A stretch of 51,575 bases of DNA from Gammaproteobacteria bacterium (GTDB lineage: Bacteria > Pseudomonadota > Gammaproteobacteria > GCA-001735895), in NCBI GenBank assembly GCA_024638385.1, contig JAHEKJ010000011.1, positions 7,186-58,760 of the forward strand, given 5' to 3'. The notes under the pieces were generated by a model that had not been told where the DNA came from, ran no database searches, and saw only the letters and a list, made by a program, of their open reading frames with translations. Position 1 is the first letter of the stretch; the number at the start of each line of letters is the position of its first letter. Shown here in pieces: positions 46,406-51,575 of the stretch. The position numbers were made by a program, and so were the translations under genes.

Positions 46406-46497
46406 AAAAAACTCCCGCTGATGGAATGACCACATCATAGCAGCCAACAGCGATCAACCCGAGACCAGCAGTCCGGCAATCATTACGAATACGGCAC

Positions 46498-46602
46498 GTC
46501 ATTGCGAGGAGCCCCGGCGCCAGCCGGGGCGACGAAGCAACCTCCCGACGCTTGCCGAATCCCGGGAAACTTCTTCGCCGGCTACCGCCGGCTCGCAATG
46601 AC
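46498..46602. repeat. MITE-like palindromic repeat with GTCATTGCGAG ends
   Basis: A 105-bp element bounded by perfect 11-bp inverted repeats, GTCATTGCGAG (46498-46508) and CTCGCAATGAC (46592-46602). It contains an internal perfect hairpin, GCCCCGGC/GCCGGGGC (46511-46518 and 46523-46530). The ends, and the GCGACGAAGCAA motif that follows the inner hairpin, match a repeat family seen widely in gammaproteobacteria and some alphaproteobacteria. It carries no gene and lies upstream of the EamA gene. Confidence 0.8.
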
Positions 46603-46682
46603 CGGCAATGAAACCGTTTGGTGCCGCCGAAACCACGGGAATCGAAACGTGCGACGCGCCGCTTTTCGATTACACTGCCGGG

Positions 46683-47585
46683 ATGGAGTTGTGGATTCCG
46701 TTGACGATCGCGGCGGCGTTTTTTCAGAACATTCGCTCGGCGCTGCAAAAACATTTAAAAGGCCGCCTGTCGACACTCGGCGCGGCTTACGTGCGTTTCC
46801 TGTACGCGCTGCCGGTCGCCTTCGCGTACCTGCTGATCATCCTCGCGCTCGGCGGGCACGAGGTGCCGGCGATGACGGCCGGCTTCCTGTTCTACGCGCT
46901 GGCCGGCGGGATCTGTCAAATCCTGTTCACAATATTCCTGCTGTGGCTGTTTTCGTTTCACAACTTCGCCGTCGGCACGACCTTCTCCAAGCTCGAGACG
47001 ATCATGGTTGCGATCTTCGGCCTGCTGCTGCTCGGCGACCGGTTGACCGCCGCGGTGGTGTTCGCGATCGCGCTCTCGACGGTCGGCCTGATCGTGCTCG
47101 GCGCCGGCCGGGAACGGCTCGGCTGGCGTTCGCTGCTCGCCGGCCTGTGGCGGCTTCCGACGCTGATCGGCCTCGCCTGCGCGGCCTGGCTCGGCCTGTC
47201 GGTGGTATTTTTCCGCGCCGCGTCACTGTCGCTCGGCCTCGACAATTTCCTGCCGGCGGCCGCGTTTACGCTGTTCGTCGTGCTCGTGCTGCAATCGCTG
47301 ATCATGGCCGCGATCATCGCCTGGCGCGAACCGGGACAGCTCGGCGCGGTCGGTCGGCACTGGCGGCCGGCGGCGCTGGTCGGCCTGTCGGGCGGGCTCG
47401 CGTCGATCGGCTGGTTCAGCGCGTTCACGCTGCAAAACGCAACCTACGTGCGCGCGCTCGGCCAGATCGAGCTGGTTTTCACGTTCATTGCGACGCTGTT
47501 CTTCTTCCGCGAAAAGGTTAGTCGCGCCGAAGTCGTCGGCATCGGCCTGATCATCGCGGCGATCCTGATCATTCTGCTGGCTTGA
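46683..47585 (+). CDS. EamA/DMT family transporter
   Basis: A 300-aa membrane protein with ten hydrophobic helices in two EamA repeats. The first starts MELWIPLTIAAAFFQNIRSA and contains AVGTTFSKLETIMVAIFGLL. The second ends with ALGQIELVFTFIATLFFFRE and IGLIIAAILIILLA. The substrate is unknown. ATG 46683 fits the first helix; the longer frame runs back into the repeat element and is not used. Confidence 0.88.
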   Translation: MELWIPLTIAAAFFQNIRSALQKHLKGRLSTLGAAYVRFLYALPVAFAYLLIILALGGHEVPAMTAGFLFYALAGGICQILFTIFLLWLFSFHNFAVGTTFSKLETIMVAIFGLLLLGDRLTAAVVFAIALSTVGLIVLGAGRERLGWRSLLAGLWRLPTLIGLACAAWLGLSVVFFRAASLSLGLDNFLPAAAFTLFVVLVLQSLIMAAIIAWREPGQLGAVGRHWRPAALVGLSGGLASIGWFSAFTLQNATYVRALGQIELVFTFIATLFFFREKVSRAEVVGIGLIIAAILIILLA

Positions 47586-47692
47586 AGAATAACGAACTGC
47601 GTTTCCCGAAGCGGACGCTTAGGTTTGTGCGGCGGGTGGCAGTTTTCGGCCAGCTGCGGACCCACATTCGAGCCTCAAACAGTATCTCCTGA
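47586..47692. other. Short intergenic region
   Basis: No gene is seen. It separates EamA from the convergent DUF481 gene and marks the start of a visibly less GC-rich patch. Confidence 0.3.
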
Positions 47693-48412
47693 TTAAAAGC
47701 CATAAACCAACGAAACGGTAAAGATTTCATCTGTCTTTTTAGTGCCAGGTGGGACGTCGGAATTCCTTTTCACCAGATAGCTTATTTTTGCGGCGAGTTT
47801 CTCGGCGATCCTGGTTGTCAGCGACGTATTGGATTCCGAATGAGTGTTTTCATCACCATTTTCAAGAAATACTGTTTGCACAAAGGCAGCCGTCTCGCTA
47901 ATCATATATTTATAAGTCAGGTCCGCGGTAACAATGCCATCGTCTTCCGTGTCCTTGGTAATAGCATCTTTTAGGCTACGAAAACCTAAACCGAGCGATG
48001 CATCAACTAGGTGTCTTTCATTCTCAACAAAGCGAGAGCCCGCACCAAATGCCACCGATGTCTGGTAATCGAAACCACTAAACTCATCATCTTCATATCG
48101 CAGCCTTCCGAATACATAGGACTTTTCACCGAATTTGTATTCGGATCTTCCCTTTAACGCAAGGCTATCAACACTGGTTTCGCCGTCTGATTCGGCCCTG
48201 ATGGTTCTTATAGAGGCCGAATGCCTCCACGTGTCAATTTCTCGGCTTATACCCAGGCTGGCATTCAAGTTCTCCGAATCCGAATTTCCCGATGTCGACG
48301 TGAAACCGAACTCCCCCTCACCACTCCAGACACCCGTATTGGACTCGGTACTCTCGGCTGCAAATAAATTCAAGGGAAACAAACACCAGACCAATAATAG
48401 TCTCTTCATCAT
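47693..48412 (-). CDS. DUF481 family outer-membrane protein
   Basis: A 239-aa protein with a Sec signal peptide (KRLLLVWCLFPLNLFAAEST). The mature part is a beta-barrel with repeated strand patterns such as GEGEFGFTSTSGNSDSENLN and YVFGRLRYEDDEFSGFDYQT, and a C-terminal Phe in SLVYGF as expected for outer-membrane insertion. Codon use is visibly more AT-rich than neighbours, suggesting acquisition. An FNR-type box lies at 48471-48484, and a - strand -10 TATAAC at 48447-48452, so expression may be oxygen-controlled. Confidence 0.88.
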   Translation of the reverse strand: MMKRLLLVWCLFPLNLFAAESTESNTGVWSGEGEFGFTSTSGNSDSENLNASLGISREIDTWRHSASIRTIRAESDGETSVDSLALKGRSEYKFGEKSYVFGRLRYEDDEFSGFDYQTSVAFGAGSRFVENERHLVDASLGLGFRSLKDAITKDTEDDGIVTADLTYKYMISETAAFVQTVFLENGDENTHSESNTSLTTRIAEKLAAKISYLVKRNSDVPPGTKKTDEIFTVSLVYGF

Positions 48413-48470
48413 CGTTATTCGCTTTCGTTTTTGAGGTTAATTGAACGTTATACCCCGACTTATGGCATAT

Positions 48471-48484
48471 TTGATACAGGTCAA
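48471..48484. promoter_or_regulatory. FNR/Anr box upstream of the DUF481 gene
   Basis: TTGATACAGGTCAA has one mismatch to the FNR consensus. The - strand TATAAC (48447-48452) implies a start near 48441, with the box centre at about -37. Confidence 0.6.
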
Positions 48485-48863
48485 ACGGCAAAAAACAACG
48501 AAGTGCTGTAGAAATTCGTGTGCTGGTAGCAGACGCTCAAATTTGCGACTCCAGCGGCCTCGGCCGGCCAGTTGCAGATGCGCCCCTCAATAATCCACAA
48601 TAAATCGGGACTAGATGCGGTGAACTGCATTTAATCGAAAAGGGGCGTAATACCCATAATGAAGGGGTTCCCTGTTCAAGTCAGGGCGTAGTCACTATTT
48701 CGTTCTATGACCAGGCAAAGGCCTCGAACAGGCGTTGTCGCGGCCGCCAAAACAAGCATTCCGCGCGTTGATTCTGGCGGAACTTGATGCCAATCAACTC
48801 CAATCCTGAAATTCATAGGCACAGTCGAGGTATAAAAAATGTCTGGTATTTCGAGCGTCTTAT
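48485..48863. other. Intergenic region with a tRNA-like relic
   Basis: About 380 bases without a convincing protein gene. At 48670-48686, CCCTG-TTCAAGT-CAGGG has all invariant T-arm bases of a tRNA. TAGTC (48689-48693) can pair with GACTA at 48609-48613. The D-arm and anticodon loop are not normal (no U33), so this looks like a decayed tRNA or a chance match. Confidence 0.3.
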
Positions 48864-49385
48864 ATGACCTCTACCTATCTCTGCATCGCCCCGGACGATG
48901 CTACCGCAAAAAACGCGATCCGGTTACTCAGGCATCATCGGATCGACGACCATTTCATCGGTTTGATTGCCGACGTGGATCTTGCGCTCGATGCTATCAG
49001 TGTCGAGGAAGAGTGTCAGACTTGGGAGGCCCTCGACGTCCTTCAGCGCTCAGTTGCGATCGGCGGAGTTCCCGGGATTTACAACGGTTTGCACGCGGTC
49101 AGTCTGCCCTCGGTGGCGACCACGCTTGCCGGTTCGGCGATATTCGCCGCAGATCTCGCCCGTCTCGGGGTCGCTGCCATTTTGTCGCGAGTCCTCGGAA
49201 AACCGCTGGATCCAGATATGATCGCTGACTTGTGCCGGCGGCTGGCAGACGGCGAATTGCTGTTGGCCGTCCGGCTTACCGACCGCCATGCCAACCATAT
49301 CGGGCAGCAACTGCGGCGGCAGGTACCGGCGCTGCGTTGCGAGGGCAATCTCCTCGCCCCGGAACAAGAGGCGCAGCGTGCCTGA
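48864..49385 (+). CDS. Hypothetical protein, DUF1269-like
   Basis: A 173-aa protein. It starts YLCIAPDDATAKNAIRLLRH and shows a Gly-rich central segment (VAIGGVPGIYNGLHAVSLPS) resembling the glycine-zipper region of bacterial stress proteins that read a short alpha/beta unit followed by a hydrophobic hinge. The match is weak. A moderately hydrophobic middle (about 85-110) could contact a membrane. No operon partners. Confidence 0.5.
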   Translation: MTSTYLCIAPDDATAKNAIRLLRHHRIDDHFIGLIADVDLALDAISVEEECQTWEALDVLQRSVAIGGVPGIYNGLHAVSLPSVATTLAGSAIFAADLARLGVAAILSRVLGKPLDPDMIADLCRRLADGELLLAVRLTDRHANHIGQQLRRQVPALRCEGNLLAPEQEAQRA

Positions 49386-49723
49386 TAGCGGTCTTGAGGT
49401 CATGCCGCCGCAATCAATATTTCTAGCTGTCGACTGATTACGCTCATATATAGACCCACGCTCGATTCGATTTTTTAATGATGATCGTTGGTGCCGATTC
49501 GAACGCTAGGAAAGTCGCATTAATTTTTAGATTATCGCTGTATAGCTGCCCGTGCCGGGGTTTAGGAAACAATTCAAATTGGGCCAATGCTGAACGCGAA
49601 TTGAGGAGGATTCTTTTACGATTTGGATTCTAAAGAAATGACGCTAAGAGATGAGCTAGTGAATATTAACTAGTTGGCGTGAGAGTCCGAGTTGGGTCGG
49701 TTTCTGCCGCGGGCAACAGGATT
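49386..49723. other. AT-richer intergenic region
   Basis: No supported gene. A GAGGAGG (49603-49609) is present but no credible start follows it at normal distance. An 11-codon frame (ATG 49638) is too short to support. CTAGT/ACTAG inverted repeats lie near 49658-49675. Confidence 0.3.
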
Positions 49724-49755
49724 CGAGAGTCAGCATTGCCGTAAGCTGACTCTCG
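49724..49755. repeat. Perfect 11-bp inverted repeat (hairpin 1 of the palindromic element)
   Basis: CGAGAGTCAGC (49724-49734) and GCTGACTCTCG (49745-49755) form a perfect 11-bp stem with a 10-nt loop. It lies just upstream of the larger repeat at 49762-49833. Confidence 0.8.
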
Positions 49756-49761
49756 CGATTC

Positions 49762-49833
49762 AAGGGGTCAGTGTCGATTGATCCAGAACAATCGCGAGAT
49801 CGGATAAAACCGATCAATCGACACTGACCCCTT
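49762..49833. repeat. Perfect 22-bp inverted repeat (hairpin 2), REP/BIME-like
   Basis: Arms 49762-49783 and 49812-49833 are perfectly complementary over 22 bp, around a 28-base spacer. The outer part reads AAGGGGTCAGTGTCGATTG. TCTCGCGATT (49751-49760) can also pair with AATCGCGAGA (49790-49799), so alternative folds exist. Arms of the GGGGTCAG type are often seen with RAYT transposases. It ends six bases from the stop of the dehydrogenase gene. Confidence 0.8.
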
Positions 49834-49839
49834 TGAAAT

Positions 49840-50895
49840 TCAGGTGACGCGACTGGCGATGGCGGAGCCGCAATCGGCGCAACTGGAATCGCCGCCCATG
49901 TCGCGGGTGAGGTGATCGCGTTCGCGGATCGTGTCTTCGATCGCGGCGACAATCGCGTCGTGCGCGTCGCGGTGGCCGAGATGCTCGAGCATCATCGCCG
50001 CGGTCCAGATCTGGCCGATCGGGTTGGCGATGCCTTTACCCGCGATGTCCGGCGCCGAACCGTGCACCGGCTCGAACATCGACGGGAATTCCTTTTCGGG
50101 GTTGATGTTGGCCGACGGCGCGATGCCGATCGTGCCGGTCACGCCGGGGCCGAGGTCGGAGAGAATATCGCCGAACAGGTTCGACGCGACCACGACATCG
50201 AAGATTTCGGGCTTGTTGACGAAGTGCGAGACGAGGATATCGATGTGGTAGCGGTCGACGTCGATGTCGGGGTAGTTTTCCGCCATCGCCTCGACGCGCT
50301 CGTCCCAGAACGGCATCGTGTGCATGATGCCGTTGGACTTGGTCGCCGACGTCAGCCGCTTGCGCGGGCGCGATTGCGCGAGCTCGAAGGCGTAGCGCAG
50401 CACCCGGTCGGTGCCCTTGCGCGTGAAGATCGACTGCTGCATCGCCATCTCGTCGTCGGTGCCGGCGTAGAGCCGCCCGCCGACGTTCGAATACTCGCCC
50501 TCGTTGTTTTCACGGACGACGTAGAAATCGATCTCGCCCGGGTCCGCCAGCGGGCACTGCATGCCTTCGAACAGGCGCACCGGGCGCAGGTTGACGTACT
50601 GGCGGAATTCGCGCCGGATCGGGATCAGCAGGCCCCACAGCGAGACGTGGTCGAGCACGGTCGGGAAGCCGACCGCACCGAGAAAGATCGCGTCGAATTT
50701 CGACAATTGCTCGATACCGTCGTCCGGCATCATCGCGCCGGTCTCGAGGTAGCGTTCGCAGCTCCAGTCGAAATGGCTGAATTCGAATTCGAGGTCGAAG
50801 CGCGGCGCGAGCGCCTCGAGCACCTTGAGGCCTTCGGGCACGACTTCGTTGCCGATGCCGTCGCCGGGGATGACCGCGATGCGGTAGGTCGCCAC
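49840..50895 (-). CDS. Tartrate/D-malate dehydrogenase-type oxidative decarboxylase
   Basis: A 351-aa NAD-dependent dehydrogenase of the isopropylmalate dehydrogenase superfamily. RIAVIPGDGIGNEVVPEGLK, the substrate residues in REFRQYVNLRPVRLFEG, the Tyr-containing GEYSNVGGRLYAG, TSATKSNGIMHTMPFW with the catalytic Lys, and VASNLFGDILSDLGPG with metal Asp are all present. EPVHGSAPDIAGKGIANPIG is the nucleotide site. The sequence is closest to the tartrate dehydrogenase/DmlA group rather than LeuB or homoisocitrate dehydrogenase. It lies two bases after the LivF-like gene on the same strand. Confidence 0.9.
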   Translation of the reverse strand: MATYRIAVIPGDGIGNEVVPEGLKVLEALAPRFDLEFEFSHFDWSCERYLETGAMMPDDGIEQLSKFDAIFLGAVGFPTVLDHVSLWGLLIPIRREFRQYVNLRPVRLFEGMQCPLADPGEIDFYVVRENNEGEYSNVGGRLYAGTDDEMAMQQSIFTRKGTDRVLRYAFELAQSRPRKRLTSATKSNGIMHTMPFWDERVEAMAENYPDIDVDRYHIDILVSHFVNKPEIFDVVVASNLFGDILSDLGPGVTGTIGIAPSANINPEKEFPSMFEPVHGSAPDIAGKGIANPIGQIWTAAMMLEHLGHRDAHDAIVAAIEDTIRERDHLTRDMGGDSSCADCGSAIASRVT

Positions 50896-50897
50896 GG

Positions 50898-51575
50898 CTA
50901 GCCGCCGAGGAAAAGCTCGCCGACTTTCGGGTTTTCGAGCAGCTCGTCGCCGCGGCCCGCGATCGCGAGTTGCCCCGACACCAGCACGTAGCCGATGTCG
51001 GCGAATTCGAGACCCTTCTTGGCATTCTGCTCGACCATGATGATCGTCTTGCCCTCGTTGTTCTGCAGATCGTCGAGGATGTCGAACACCATGTCGATGA
51101 AGCGCGGTTCGAGGCCGATCGAAGGTTCGTCGACCAGCAGCACTTCCGGGTTCATGACCAGCGCGCGCGAGATCTCGAGCAGGCGGCGCTCGCCGCCCGA
51201 CAGCACGCCGGCCTTGTGCTTGCGCCGGTCGGCGAGGCGCGAATACTTGTCAAAAACCGCTTCCGCGGCCTGCTTGGCTTCAGCCGGCTTGTCCTTCAGA
51301 AACCCGCCCATCCACAGGTTCTCCTCGACCGTCATGCCGGGGAAGATCGACTTGTCCTGCAGGATATAGGCGATGCCGGCGCGGGCGAGCTTTTCGTTCG
51401 GCGTGAGCTTGGTCACGTCGAGCATGTCGTCGCCGTCGCCGATCTTGATCGAGCCGGAGAAGATCCGGTTGAAACCGAAGATCGCGTGCAGGATCGTCGA
51501 CTTGCCGGCGCCGTTCGGCCCGATCAGGCACAGCGACTGCGCCTTGCCGACGCGCAGGTTGAGCTTGTGCAGGAT
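50898..51575 (-). CDS. Branched-chain amino acid-type ABC transporter ATP-binding protein (LivF-like), partial
   Basis: The gene enters from the right edge; 225 codons are visible. Walker A is IGPNGAGKSTILHAIFG, the signature AGVLSGGERRLLEISRAL, Walker B VLLVDEPSIGLEP, and the switch His is replaced by Gln-containing MVEQNAKKGL, which is typical of LivF-type ATPases. It would power uptake of branched-chain amino acids, amides or urea-like compounds. The 5' end lies outside the window. It is followed after two bases by the dehydrogenase gene. Confidence 0.9.
   Translation of the reverse strand: MLHKLNLRVGKAQSLCLIGPNGAGKSTILHAIFGFNRIFSGSIKIGDGDDMLDVTKLTPNEKLARAGIAYILQDKSIFPGMTVEENLWMGGFLKDKPAEAKQAAEAVFDKYSRLADRRKHKAGVLSGGERRLLEISRALVMNPEVLLVDEPSIGLEPRFIDMVFDILDDLQNNEGKTIIMVEQNAKKGLEFADIGYVLVSGQLAIAGRGDELLENPKVGELFLGG

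Noticed and set aside
48609..48694. Amber suppressor tRNA that could read the TAG in the Rieske gene
   Set aside because: The loop lacks U33 and does not show CTA in the anticodon position; no normal cloverleaf forms.
49603..49675. Small peptide gene after GAGGAGG
   Set aside because: The only nearby ATG is about 28 bases away and gives 11 codons; spacing and length do not support translation.
49840..50895. Homoisocitrate dehydrogenase, which would link the LysW operon to lysine synthesis
   Set aside because: The signature blocks fit the tartrate/D-malate dehydrogenase group better, and the gene lies 23 kb away with an ABC transporter gene.

Overview
The window is a GC-rich, gene-dense stretch of a proteobacterial chromosome. 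A free-living, respiring gammaproteobacterium is my best reading. The reasons are the cbb3 oxidase gene order, an FNR/Anr-type regulator, HemN, ATP-dependent PEP carboxykinase, and repeats typical of gammaproteobacterial genomes. Long ORFs on the opposite strand of most genes are GC-driven shadows and are left out.

Region 1 (1-15.5 kb) is an oxygen-response block. It holds the broken end of a Rieske oxygenase gene, hemN (anaerobic heme synthesis), and a convergent ccoI-ccoS pair (copper loading and assembly of cbb3 oxidase). Divergent from ccoI is a long operon: Yip1-like protein, ccoN, ccoO, ccoQ, ccoP, a small membrane protein, ccoG, ccoH and a SafE/DsbD-like membrane protein. Next come an FNR-family regulator (opposite strand), a histidine kinase with a FixL-type heme PAS domain, its LuxR-type response regulator, and a small heat-shock protein. 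FNR-type boxes (TTGAT-N4-ATCAA or near matches) lie before hemN, between ccoI and the cco operon, before hsp20, before a universal stress protein gene and before a DUF481 outer-membrane gene. A perfect box sits between hemN and ccoS, where it seems to drive a short unannotated RNA of about 58 nt ending at a strong terminator.

Region 2 (15.5-22.2 kb) carries an APC permease, a tandem universal stress protein, two phytanoyl-CoA-dioxygenase-like enzymes, an agmatinase-family ureohydrolase, a glycosyltransferase-like protein, a double CDGSH iron-sulfur protein and a deaminase with a probable Tat signal.

Region 3 (22.2-26.9 kb) is the most unusual part. It is a tightly overlapping operon for carrier-protein amino acid biosynthesis: lysW, lysX, lysY, a class II glutamine amidotransferase, lysZ and lysJ. 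The carrier protein ends in Gln rather than the usual Glu. No LysK/ArgE-type release enzyme is present, and a stand-alone amidotransferase sits in the middle of the operon. I propose that this enzyme either deamidates the carrier terminus (a parallel to Pup/Dop) or releases the product (a parallel to EgtC).

Region 4 (26.9-47.6 kb) is a mixed metabolic region: pckA, a CocE-type hydrolase, a RAYT transposase with a degenerate HUH motif, a methyltransferase-like membrane protein, a thioesterase, a 2-hydroxyacid dehydrogenase, cupin and VOC proteins, an intradiol-dioxygenase-like protein, a PuuE-like deacetylase, a class V aminotransferase, an enolase-superfamily enzyme, a third PhyH protein, a Cys/Met-metabolism PLP enzyme, an HSL-type hydrolase, a fatty acid desaturase, ThpR, an MFS exporter, a DUF3291 protein and an EamA permease.

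Region 5 (47.6-51.6 kb) begins with a visibly less GC-rich patch (DUF481 porin-like protein, a small hypothetical protein, a tRNA-like relic, nested palindromes). It ends with a tartrate/D-malate dehydrogenase-type gene and the 3' part of a branched-chain amino acid ABC ATPase gene that runs off the window.
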